Assembly (NCBI GenBank): GCA_035516035.1 | Contig: DATJAS010000153.1 | Location: 1 to 43,077 of the forward strand | Length of the DNA: 43,077 nucleotides | Direction of reading: 5' to 3' | Origin: Fen-1273 sp035516035 | Lineage (GTDB): Bacteria > Bacteroidota > Ignavibacteria > UBA10030 > UBA6906 | Shown here: in pieces, positions 16,266 to 23,996 of the stretch | Layout of the letters: each line of letters begins with the position of its first letter | How positions within the stretch are numbered: the first letter of the stretch is position 1 | The notes under the pieces: model-generated | Databases searched by the model: none | Told to the model about the DNA's origin: nothing | Seen by the model: the letters and a program-made list of their open reading frames with translations, nothing else | Made by a program: the position numbers and the translations under genes

Positions 16266-17600
16266 TTACAGGTAGTGATGCGCCTTCGCGAACGCCTCCA
16301 GCTCCTCGCGGAAGGAGGGATGGGCGATGCCGATCAGCAGCTCCGCGCGCTGCCGCACGGTCCGCCCGTGTAGATTCACAACGCCGAACTCGGTGACCAC
16401 GTAGTGCACGTCGCCGCGCGAAGTGGTGACCCCGGCCCCTTCCATCAGGTGGGGAGTGATCCGGGAAATCGTCCCTCCCCTGGCGGTCGAGGGGAGCGCG
16501 ATGATCGGCTTCCCCCCCTCGGAGCGGGCGGCTCCCCGGAGGAAGTCCACCTGCCCGCCGAACCCGCTGTACAGCCTGTACCCGATGGTGTCGGCGCAAA
16601 TCTGGCCCGTCAGGTCGATCTCGATCGCCGAGTTGATCGCCACCATCATCCGGTTCCGCGCAATCGTGAACGGATCGTTCGTAAACTGCGTGGGGCGGAA
16701 TTCCATGGCGGGGTTGTTGTCGATGAAATCGAACAGGGGGTGGGAGCCGAGGACGAACGAGGTCACGATCTTGCCCGGCAGGAGCGATTTTCGCATGCCG
16801 GTGATGACCCCCGTCTCCACCAGGGGGATGACCCCGTCGGAGACCATCTCCGAGTGGATGCCGAGGTGCTTCCGGTCTCCCAGGAACTTCACCACGGCGT
16901 CCGGGATCCGCCCGATGCCGAGCTGGAGCGTGGACCCGTCCTCAACCAGCGAGGCGATGTGCGCGCCGATCCGCTGATAGGTCTCCAGTTCCTCCGGCGT
17001 CTCGTCCCCCTCGAGCTGCGGGAGCTCCTGGAGCGGGACGTTCGCCTCCACCGCGTAGTCGATCCTGCTCATGTGGAGGAAGCTGTCGCCCAGCGTGCGG
17101 GGCATGTTGGCGTTGATCTGCGCGATCACGACCTTGGCCACCTCGGTCGCCGCCTTCGTGCACTCGACCCCGACCCCGAAGCTGCAGTAGCCGTGTTCGT
17201 CGGGGGGGGAGACCTGCACGAGCGCCACGTCGATGGGGTAGTGCCGGTCGTACAGGAGCGCCGGGATTTCCGAGAGGAATATCGGCGTGAAATCCGCCCT
17301 GCCGTCGCAGATGGCGCTCCGGACGTTTTTGCCGATGAAGAACGCGTTGTGCCGGAAATGCCCCTTCATCTCCGGCCGGACGTACGCCGCCGGCCCGACG
17401 CCGAGCAGGTGGCACACCTCGACGTCCTGCAGCTCCTGGTAGCGATCGACCATCGCGTCGACAAGCACCTGCGGGACGGCGCAGCCGGGGTGGATGTAGA
17501 CCCGGTCGCCCGAGTGGATCACCGACGCCGCCTCTGCCGCGGTGACGAACTTCCGTTCGTACCTGGTCCTGACCGCGGGCGCTATGGAATTATAGTGCAT
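16266..17600 (-). CDS. Acetyl-CoA hydrolase/transferase family CoA-transferase
   Basis: 444 residues. It is similar in layout to 4-hydroxybutyrate/butyrate/propionate CoA-transferases of the Cat1-AbfT-AcH family: VIHSGDRVYIHPGCAVPQ, VQVSPPDEHGYCSFGVG, the thioester-forming glutamate in LGIHSEMVSDG, and GSHPLFDFIDNNP with GFGGQVDFLRGAA at the C-terminal half. It swaps CoA between acetate and another short carboxylate. Lying 11 bases ahead of the 2-oxoacid oxidoreductase genes, it probably activates or releases the same acyl group (for example propionyl-CoA plus acetate). The exact acid is inferred from context only. Confidence 0.88.
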   Translation of the reverse strand: MHYNSIAPAVRTRYERKFVTAAEAASVIHSGDRVYIHPGCAVPQVLVDAMVDRYQELQDVEVCHLLGVGPAAYVRPEMKGHFRHNAFFIGKNVRSAICDGRADFTPIFLSEIPALLYDRHYPIDVALVQVSPPDEHGYCSFGVGVECTKAATEVAKVVIAQINANMPRTLGDSFLHMSRIDYAVEANVPLQELPQLEGDETPEELETYQRIGAHIASLVEDGSTLQLGIGRIPDAVVKFLGDRKHLGIHSEMVSDGVIPLVETGVITGMRKSLLPGKIVTSFVLGSHPLFDFIDNNPAMEFRPTQFTNDPFTIARNRMMVAINSAIEIDLTGQICADTIGYRLYSGFGGQVDFLRGAARSEGGKPIIALPSTARGGTISRITPHLMEGAGVTTSRGDVHYVVTEFGVVNLHGRTVRQRAELLIGIAHPSFREELEAFAKAHHYL

Positions 17601-17614
17601 GCATTCCTCCGGCC

Positions 17615-18925
17615 TCAGCGCGTTGCATCCAGCGACGCGGCGAGGTCCCTGATGATGTCGTCCGGCTTCTCCAGTCCCACCGCGAGCCTGATCCCTCCCG
17701 GGTCGAGTCCCGATGCGACCTGCTCTTCCGGCGGGATGGCCGAATGGGTCATCGATCCCGGGTGTTCGATCAGCGTGCGGATGTTTCCCAGGCTGACCGC
17801 CAGCGTGATACAGTACGCGTGCGCGGCAATGTGGTTGATGAACCGCTCCGCCCGTTCCAGGGCGGCGGCGGGCGTCGCGCCGTTCATCACGAAGTAGATC
17901 ATCGACCCGGGGGCGAAGTTGCCGTCATAGTCCACCATCTGCGCCCGCGCCAGTGCCGCCTGCGCGAACGAGGGGAGCCCGGGGTAGCGCGTGCAGGCGA
18001 TCTCCGGCCGCGAAGCGAGGAACGCGGCAACATGGCCCGACGTCTCCTGCATCTGGCGCATCCGCACCGCGAGCGAGGGAAGGCCCTGCACCAGGACCGG
18101 CCAGGCGCTCTTGGGGGAGAGCACGCCGCCGAAGTCTTTCCGGAAGAGCATCAGCATGTCGCGGCTCCAGGCGGGACCCACCACCACGCCCCCGATGTCC
18201 GTCCCGAACCCGCCGATCGCCTTTGTCAGCGAGTGCACGACAAAGTCGATGCCGAGCCCGATCGGCCGCTGGCAGAACGGTGTCGCGAACGTGCTGTCGA
18301 CGACCGTGCGGAGGCGCTCCTCTCCGGGGCGGGACGCGTTGGCCTCTCGTGCGATGGCCGCAATCGCCCGGAGGTCGATCAGCCGGAGCGTGGGGTTGAC
18401 GGGGGTTTCCATGTAGAGCACGCGCGTCGCGCGGGTGATCGAGCGGCGCACCTCCGCCAGGTCCGTGAAGTCGATGAACTTTACGCTGATTTTGAGGCGG
18501 GGATACCAGGTGGTGAGGAGCGAATAGGTGCAGCCGTAGAGTGTCCTGTGCGCAAGGATCTCGCTGCCCGCCCCCGTGAGAATTCCCAGCACGCCGGCGA
18601 TGGCGGCCATGCCGCTCGCAAACGAGACGGCGACGTCGCCCCCCTCGGCGTAGGCGAGGTTTTCCTCCAGCATGTCCTTGTTGGGCTCGCCGAGGCGGTC
18701 GTAGATGTAAATGGGCGCCCGCGACGTCACGGTCAGCTCGTCGCTCGCGTGGGCGAATTCGGCGAACCCCTGGGCGCCCCGCCGGGCGCTGTCGAGCCGG
18801 AACGTCGCGCTCGAGGATATCGGGGGAAGGAGGTGATGGCTGTAGTCCCACCGCGGGTCGTTCCCCTGACCGTAGATCAGGTGCGCCTCGGCGGAGTACG
18901 CTTTGTCGTCGTTCCCTGAGTCCAT
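17615..18925 (-). CDS. Cys/Met-metabolism PLP enzyme, methionine gamma-lyase-like
   Basis: 436 residues. The fold-type I PLP lysine is K235 in VVHSLTKAIGGFGTD, D210 is in VVDSTFATP, and Y75-x-R77 (YDRLGEP) corresponds to the phosphate-binding Y-x-R. LYGCTYSLL at about Y130/C132 contains the cysteine typical of methionine gamma-lyase, where most cystathionine enzymes have another residue. Methionine gamma-lyase yields methanethiol, ammonia and 2-oxobutyrate; the last is a natural substrate of the 2-oxoacid oxidoreductase encoded just downstream. An O-acetylhomoserine sulfhydrylase or a homocysteine-type lyase remains possible: insertions such as ASRPGEERLR and the atypical DRLGEPNKD make it a divergent member. 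Confidence 0.8.
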   Translation of the reverse strand: MDSGNDDKAYSAEAHLIYGQGNDPRWDYSHHLLPPISSSATFRLDSARRGAQGFAEFAHASDELTVTSRAPIYIYDRLGEPNKDMLEENLAYAEGGDVAVSFASGMAAIAGVLGILTGAGSEILAHRTLYGCTYSLLTTWYPRLKISVKFIDFTDLAEVRRSITRATRVLYMETPVNPTLRLIDLRAIAAIAREANASRPGEERLRTVVDSTFATPFCQRPIGLGIDFVVHSLTKAIGGFGTDIGGVVVGPAWSRDMLMLFRKDFGGVLSPKSAWPVLVQGLPSLAVRMRQMQETSGHVAAFLASRPEIACTRYPGLPSFAQAALARAQMVDYDGNFAPGSMIYFVMNGATPAAALERAERFINHIAAHAYCITLAVSLGNIRTLIEHPGSMTHSAIPPEEQVASGLDPGGIRLAVGLEKPDDIIRDLAASLDATR

Positions 18926-18936
18926 GCGAAGGCCTT

Positions 18937-20013
18937 TCAGCGTGTGTGCAGATCCGGGCCGCCCGGCGGGCCCACGAGCACTTCATCCACCGGCCGTCGA
19001 GGCGTCCGCGCCGGCTCCGTCAGCGAAAAGCCGATCCTCAGCAGGAGCTGCGGCCAGGCGGCCAGTCCGCAGACGGCGCGGAGCCTGACGCGCAGGTCGG
19101 GCACCTGGACCGGCATGTTGAAATAGCTGTGGTGGAGCCCCTCGCGCGTCAGGACGAGGAGCGCATGCTGCAACAGCTCCCCGCACGCGAGCCAGTGGGG
19201 CGTTGCGTCCTCGCTCTGGATGACCAGGAGGCCGGGCGCTTCGGCGCAGAGATTCCTGTCTTTCGCCGCGCGCATCGCCCCCGTGTCCACCACGCGGGCA
19301 GTCCACGACCCGAGCGCGGAAGCGACGGTGTTCATCCCGAGCGCCGCGCCGGTCACGCCGTCGTGCTTCTGCGTCCAGTTCGGCCTGATCCACTCCGCGA
19401 TGTCGCTCCGGAACGAGGGGTCGGCAAGCTGCATCCTGTCCGCCGCGGCAACCAGCTCGCTCACGCGGTTGTTGATGTTCCCGTCGGTGGACACGGCGAT
19501 GCTCGCCATGCCGCCCGCCTCCAGGTTCCTGATCCTGCGCAGAATCGCCTCCGGCACGCGCGAGAGGAGGAAGGGATGCCTGTTGGTGTGGCGCCTGAGG
19601 ATGGGGCCGAAGAGGGACGCGCGCGCCTCGTCCGGCGGGTTCCCCGCGGCGCGGGGACCGAGCTCGATCGAGGCCAGGGGGCGCTCGGAGTCGTTGCTGT
19701 ACGAATACGTCACCCTGCATTCCATGCCGAAGCGCTCCGCGGCGACGCGGAGCGTGAACACGGCCGCCCCCACGCTCATCAGGAGCTCCCGGTTCCCGGG
19801 GTCCACGACGGGCATGCGCCGCCCGTAGTCCGCGAACACCTCTATGCCCCCGGGAACCACGGCGAACTTCCACGGCTGCGTGTTGTGCGTCGAGGGAGAA
19901 AGGACAGCGTAGCGGAGGAGAAAGAGCGCCCGCTCCCCGGGCGTCCCGGACCAGGGAAAGTCGTTCTCGTCCACCGCGTACGGGGTGATCATCGGATCGT
20001 ACTCGCTGGTCAT
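18937..20013 (-). CDS. Acg/nitroreductase-like flavoprotein
   Basis: 358 residues. The N-terminal LRYAVLSPSTHNTQPWKF is the FMN-binding signature of the Acg (Rv2032-like) branch of nitroreductases, and a second half-domain (LFGPILRRHTNRHPF; ECGELLQHALLVLTREGL-like) gives the fused double form of about 330-360 residues. In mycobacteria such proteins sequester FMN and lack clear reductase activity (known). Here it sits between a ferredoxin gene and the PLP enzyme gene, 11 and 27 bases away, so a ferredoxin-linked flavin reaction is an inference. No transmembrane segment or signal peptide is apparent. Confidence 0.82.
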   Translation of the reverse strand: MTSEYDPMITPYAVDENDFPWSGTPGERALFLLRYAVLSPSTHNTQPWKFAVVPGGIEVFADYGRRMPVVDPGNRELLMSVGAAVFTLRVAAERFGMECRVTYSYSNDSERPLASIELGPRAAGNPPDEARASLFGPILRRHTNRHPFLLSRVPEAILRRIRNLEAGGMASIAVSTDGNINNRVSELVAAADRMQLADPSFRSDIAEWIRPNWTQKHDGVTGAALGMNTVASALGSWTARVVDTGAMRAAKDRNLCAEAPGLLVIQSEDATPHWLACGELLQHALLVLTREGLHHSYFNMPVQVPDLRVRLRAVCGLAAWPQLLLRIGFSLTEPARTPRRPVDEVLVGPPGGPDLHTR

Positions 20014-20040
20014 CGTGCGGACTCCCGCTCCTGTCGGGCT

Positions 20041-20298
20041 CTACCGGTGTCCCTGCGGCTCGAGTTCCTCGCACGCCCGGATGGCGTCCACCGGGCAGTC
20101 GTCCATCGCCTCCTGGATAAACTCTTCCTCCTCGCCCCCCCGGGGTTGCCGCGCGACGAAATAGGTGTTCGACGTCTTTTCAAAGTCAAAATTGTCGGGG
20201 GCAACGGCCGCGCAGTATGCGCACCCGTCGCAGAGGTCCGTCGTGTAGTATTTCCCCGGGACGTTGTACGGGAGTTTCTTCGGCTCTTCGGCTTCCAT
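20041..20298 (-). CDS. Single-cluster [4Fe-4S] ferredoxin
   Basis: 85 residues. Cysteines C23, C26 and C29 in LCDGCAYCAAVAPDNF and one in DDCPVDAI coordinate one [4Fe-4S] cluster, as in Pyrococcus/Desulfovibrio-type single-cluster ferredoxins. ATG 20298 overlaps the ccmF stop (ATGA) and has AGGAGG eight bases upstream. It is a likely electron carrier for the 2-oxoacid oxidoreductase and the flavoprotein in the same operon. Confidence 0.9.
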   Translation of the reverse strand: MEAEEPKKLPYNVPGKYYTTDLCDGCAYCAAVAPDNFDFEKTSNTYFVARQPRGGEEEEFIQEAMDDCPVDAIRACEELEPQGHR

Positions 20299-22208
20299 CA
20301 CGCCTCCTGTGAACGTTTGACACACGCGAGGGCAAAACCCGCCAGCATGACCAGCGTGCCGCCCCAGAGCAGGTTGATGTACGGCTTCGTGCTGACATCC
20401 GCCACGAGCGCCTCGGGCCCCGGGACGGCCCCCGTCGAGGCGGGAGTCGCATCCGGCTCCTGCACGCCGACCGGGGAGATGTACACATCTTCGGTGACAA
20501 AAGACGCGATGTCGGGCGTGCGCAGCACTCCCTGGTCCGCCCCCGGCGCCATCGATGGCGCAAGGCGGAACGACTCGTGAGCCCCTGTCACGCTGACGGC
20601 GAATTCCAGACGCCCGCCCGCGCGCTGGGCATAGCCGAGGTACGTCATCGAACGGCCCAGCACGGTGCGGGGAGAGTAGAGGGGAAGCACCGCGTGCTCC
20701 TTCGCCGAGAACCGCCCGGTGGCGACGATGCCCAGGAGGAGGAGCGCGACGCCCGCGTGCGCCAGCTTCCCGCCGAGCGACCGCCAGTCCCGCCGCGCAG
20801 CGGCGGCACCCAGGCGGACGTTCACCGCGAGCGCGAACACCGAGGCGAATATGAGCGGCATCGCTCCGCCGTCGCGCACGCCGGCGGCGAGGAGGACGAT
20901 GCAGGCGACGGCCGCGACGCCGAGCGACGTCAGCGATCGCCTGAGCGTGAAGAGCCCGTCCTGCACCTCCCACTGGAGCATGAGGGCGACGCCGATCAGG
21001 AGCGCCAGGATGACGGCAAGGGGCATGTTGGTCGCGTCATAGAACGACGGTTCCACGCGCGTCCGCGTCAGTATCGGCAGGCTCGTGCCGAAGAGCACGA
21101 CGGCGGCGGAAAGGACGAGTGCGAGCGTCCCGCCGCCGAGAGACGACTCCCGCGTGAGCAGCCCGCTTCGCCCTTCGGCCGGGCGCAGCGCCCGCCAGCG
21201 CAGTGCGAGCGCCGCTCCCCCGGAGAGGGCCGCCAGGGCGAGCCCGCCCAGGAGAATCCAGTAGATCTCCGCACCGGGGTCCGTGAACGCGTGGACGGAG
21301 GCATCGCCGAGGACGCCGCTCCGCGTGAGGAACGTGCTGTAGACGACCAGGACGAATGATGCGATGGCAAGGGCGAAGTTCGTCCTGGCGTAGGCTCCCG
21401 TCCTTTTCTGGGCGATGAGCGTATGGAGGAGCGCCACGCCGGTCAGCCAGGGGACGAGCGAAGAGTTTTCGACGGGGTCCCATCCCCAGTATCCTCCCCA
21501 CCCCAGGACGCCGTAGGCCCAGTAAGCGCCGAGCATGATGCCGAGGCCCAGGACCCCGATGGCAAACAGCAGCCACGGGAACGCGTGCGCGGCGAGCATC
21601 CCGGCATCCTTCTTCCAGAGTCCCGCAAGCGCGAGCGCGAAGGGGGGAGTCATCGCCGCGAACCCGAGAAAGAGCACGGGAGGATGGATCACCATCCAGA
21701 AATTCTGCAGGAGGGGATTCAGGCCCCTCCCGTCCGGCGGCACCGACGGGGGCGCCCCGGGGAACATCTGCCAGACCGAGCGGAACGGGGAGCGGACGAC
21801 GAGAAGCGTGAGGAGAAACAGCTGCACCGCCGCGTAGACGCTCATGACGGGAGCCTCGATCCCCCTCCCTGCCGCGCGCCTCCGGAGGAGAAGGGCGATC
21901 ACGCCCGAACAGAGCGCCCAGAACAGGAAGCTCCCTTCCTGCCCGGCGTAGAACGACGAGACGAGATAATGGAGCGGCAGCGACGTGTCGCTGTAGCTGT
22001 ACACGTAGCCGACGGAAAAATCGTGCGTGAGTATCAGGAAGAGGAGGACCGCGGAAGCGCAAATGACAAGGAGCGTCGAGGCCGCAAGCGCAAGGCGGGC
22101 CGGGCGAAGCGACCTCCCCTCGCGCGCCGCCGAGCGGATATACAACCCCATCGAAATCGCCGTAGAGAGCAGCCCGGCAGCCAACAGCACATTTCCAAGA
22201 ACGGCCAT
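20298..22208 (-). CDS. ccmF: Cytochrome c maturation haem-lyase component CcmF
   Basis: 636 residues with about 14-15 hydrophobic segments. The haem-handling WWD motif WGGYWGWDPVENSSLVPW lies near residues 237-254, with NFWMVIHPPVLFLGF before it and a periplasmic loop near the C-terminus. CcmF attaches haem to CXXCH cysteines on the outside of the inner membrane (System I). ATG 22208 has GGGAGG seven bases upstream; a longer frame adds 17 codons without a good ribosome-binding site. No other ccm gene is in the window, so the rest of the system must be elsewhere. It heads the metabolic operon but lies beside the cytochrome operon, which it clearly serves. The 216 bases upstream hold no promoter I can defend. 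Confidence 0.93.
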   Translation of the reverse strand: MAVLGNVLLAAGLLSTAISMGLYIRSAAREGRSLRPARLALAASTLLVICASAVLLFLILTHDFSVGYVYSYSDTSLPLHYLVSSFYAGQEGSFLFWALCSGVIALLLRRRAAGRGIEAPVMSVYAAVQLFLLTLLVVRSPFRSVWQMFPGAPPSVPPDGRGLNPLLQNFWMVIHPPVLFLGFAAMTPPFALALAGLWKKDAGMLAAHAFPWLLFAIGVLGLGIMLGAYWAYGVLGWGGYWGWDPVENSSLVPWLTGVALLHTLIAQKRTGAYARTNFALAIASFVLVVYSTFLTRSGVLGDASVHAFTDPGAEIYWILLGGLALAALSGGAALALRWRALRPAEGRSGLLTRESSLGGGTLALVLSAAVVLFGTSLPILTRTRVEPSFYDATNMPLAVILALLIGVALMLQWEVQDGLFTLRRSLTSLGVAAVACIVLLAAGVRDGGAMPLIFASVFALAVNVRLGAAAARRDWRSLGGKLAHAGVALLLLGIVATGRFSAKEHAVLPLYSPRTVLGRSMTYLGYAQRAGGRLEFAVSVTGAHESFRLAPSMAPGADQGVLRTPDIASFVTEDVYISPVGVQEPDATPASTGAVPGPEALVADVSTKPYINLLWGGTLVMLAGFALACVKRSQEA

Positions 22209-22424
22209 CAAACCTCCCGTGAAAGATCCCGGTGAGTCACGCGTCAACATGCGTGCCACGAAATCACTTCACGGGGTGGTGAATCGCATCGATAGGGGGC
22301 ATTTTTGCGGTTTCCGCGCCCCCGGGGAGGAGGATTCCTTCCAATCCATGAGAAATGGTTGGCAGGAGTGAAAAACCGAAATCCGCCGAAATGATAGATA
22401 AAGAACGGGAGAAGAGGAGACCGA

Positions 22425-22766
22425 TCAGGTGTTGAGGCGCTTTTTAAGCTGTGTTTCTTCGATGACCTGCACGATGAGCGGATAGTACCTGTCAAGCGCG
22501 CACTCGGCATCGTCCCTCAGGCTGCATGCGCCGGACTCCGCCTGGTTCGTGCACGCTGCACAGACTTTCTTCCGGAGCTGTTCCACGTAAGGCTCGACGG
22601 ACGGGCTGTAGACGGAGTTCACCGCTTCGATGATCCTGGGGAAATGCGTCCTCAGCGCGCACTCCCGGCCCGGAGCAAGCAGGCAGGCTCCCTTGCCGTT
22701 CCCTTCAAGGCACCGCGCGCAGACCTTCGCCTGCAGTGCATCCCAGTATTCGTGCTCTGTCGTCAT
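22425..22766 (-). CDS. Small Cys-rich protein with duplicated C4 module
   Basis: 113 residues, not recognised. The protein is two copies of a module in which cysteines follow exactly C-x2-C-x8-C-x7-C: KVCARCLEGNGKGAC...ECAL and KVCAACTNQAESGAC...ECAL, each followed by a similar helix (HFPRIIEAVNSV; YYPLIVQVIEE). No signal peptide or CXXCH is present, so it is probably cytoplasmic and binds two zinc ions or iron-sulphur clusters. ATG 22766 has GAGGAG upstream and is 11 bases past the stop of the 9-haem cytochrome gene; it is the last gene of the cytochrome operon. It may be a regulatory or assembly factor for the cytochromes. Confidence 0.75.
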   Translation of the reverse strand: MTTEHEYWDALQAKVCARCLEGNGKGACLLAPGRECALRTHFPRIIEAVNSVYSPSVEPYVEQLRKKVCAACTNQAESGACSLRDDAECALDRYYPLIVQVIEETQLKKRLNT

Positions 22767-22777
22767 GGTCGGCTCCT

Positions 22778-23986
22778 CTAGCGCATCGGCCTCGAGCCTC
22801 CGAACCCGCTCACGAGGTCGATCACGCCGTTCATGTGTTTTGACCGGTTCAGGATGTTCCCGTTTGCATCGGTAACGTCGCCGTGACAGATATAGCACGC
22901 CGTCACTTCGTAGACCTGGTGTCCCATCGGCGTCGGCACGCTCGGTCCCGTACCGTGGCAGCTCCAGCATGTCCCCGACGCCGCGCCGTCCGTCCATGCG
23001 GGTGACGCGCTCGCGCCGACCATCACGGTGGCCGTGTCGGCGAACACTTCCTGCTGGACCGTGGAGGCCGAGCCCTTCGTCAGGAGCCAGCTCCCGTGGC
23101 AGTACGTCCCGGAGCACTTCGCCGTGGCCGGATCGAACGACGGGTGCGGCACGTAGGCACCGCCTCCCGTGGCGAGATTGGCAAGCGTGTCGTTGAAGAC
23201 GACAGTCGCCACTGTCGTCGCCCGTACGTTCAACACGGGAAGCACTCCGTGTTTCTGAACGGCCGCGACTGAAGGGAGATGCCCCGGGTCGAAGACGGAT
23301 TGAGGGACGACGTGGCATTCCTGGCATTTCACGCTGCGGCCCGTCGTCCCCGTCGCCAGGTGCTTCTGGTGTGCCCCGACGCCGGGGGCGGACGTCGCGG
23401 TGTCCCCGGCGACGTCGTTCGGCGGTGCGGCGGAGAGGAGGTATGCCGCGGGGTTTACCGTCTGCAGATTCGCCGCCGTGGAAAAGACGCCGTGGCACGT
23501 GTTGCAGGATTCAGGCGACTTGGGATTCCCCGCCGCGTCGACATGGCAGCCGGACTGCTCGCAGGAGATCTGAAGAACGTTGCCCCCGAGATACGCACCC
23601 CCTGTCGCGGCGCTCCCGTGGCATTTCTGACACTGCTGGAGGGGGAAGTCGTTGGCTTTCAGGTAGCCCCGGTGTCTCCCCGAGGAGGGAAACGCCACGG
23701 CATGCGGATAGGGGGGGTGGCAGGAGAAGCAAGCCACGCCCGCAGTCCCCCCCGTGTACGTCCCTCCGTGGCAGTTGCGGCAATTCTGGTCGTTCCATGC
23801 GGGGCTCATGGTTTTGAGCACCTGGCCGTGAAACCCGGGGTCGACGGAGGCGTGAAGCGAGTCGGTCCATGCGGCGTCGTGGACGCTGATCCCGGGCGCC
23901 ACCGGCGCCGGGAGGTCGTTCCTGAGCTGGCTGCAGGAGAATGCGAGCAGCGAGCCCGCGAGGATCATGCCGATCGGTGTTTTCAT
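22778..23986 (-). CDS. Nine-haem c-type lipoprotein cytochrome with CX4CH sites
   Basis: 402 residues. A signal peptide ends in a lipobox-like AFSC, so the protein is probably lipid-anchored. There are seven CXXCH sites plus two CX4CH sites (CEQSGCH and CSGTYCH). The alternating CX4CH ... CXXCH arrangement is known from Geobacter surface cytochromes. Threonine/alanine-rich linkers separate the haem groups. Gene neighbours are a 14-haem cytochrome (10 bases upstream) and the beta-barrel protein, so it is the best candidate for the outermost electron-exchange component. Substrate unknown. Confidence 0.9.
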   Translation of the reverse strand: MKTPIGMILAGSLLAFSCSQLRNDLPAPVAPGISVHDAAWTDSLHASVDPGFHGQVLKTMSPAWNDQNCRNCHGGTYTGGTAGVACFSCHPPYPHAVAFPSSGRHRGYLKANDFPLQQCQKCHGSAATGGAYLGGNVLQISCEQSGCHVDAAGNPKSPESCNTCHGVFSTAANLQTVNPAAYLLSAAPPNDVAGDTATSAPGVGAHQKHLATGTTGRSVKCQECHVVPQSVFDPGHLPSVAAVQKHGVLPVLNVRATTVATVVFNDTLANLATGGGAYVPHPSFDPATAKCSGTYCHGSWLLTKGSASTVQQEVFADTATVMVGASASPAWTDGAASGTCWSCHGTGPSVPTPMGHQVYEVTACYICHGDVTDANGNILNRSKHMNGVIDLVSGFGGSRPMR

Positions 23987-23996
23987 TGTCCTCTCA

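Noticed and set aside
22209..22424. Promoter for the ccmF-led operon (TTGACG near 22240).
   Set aside because: No acceptable -10 or -7 element at the right distance; the G-rich run near 22296-22325 forms only a weak imperfect hairpin.
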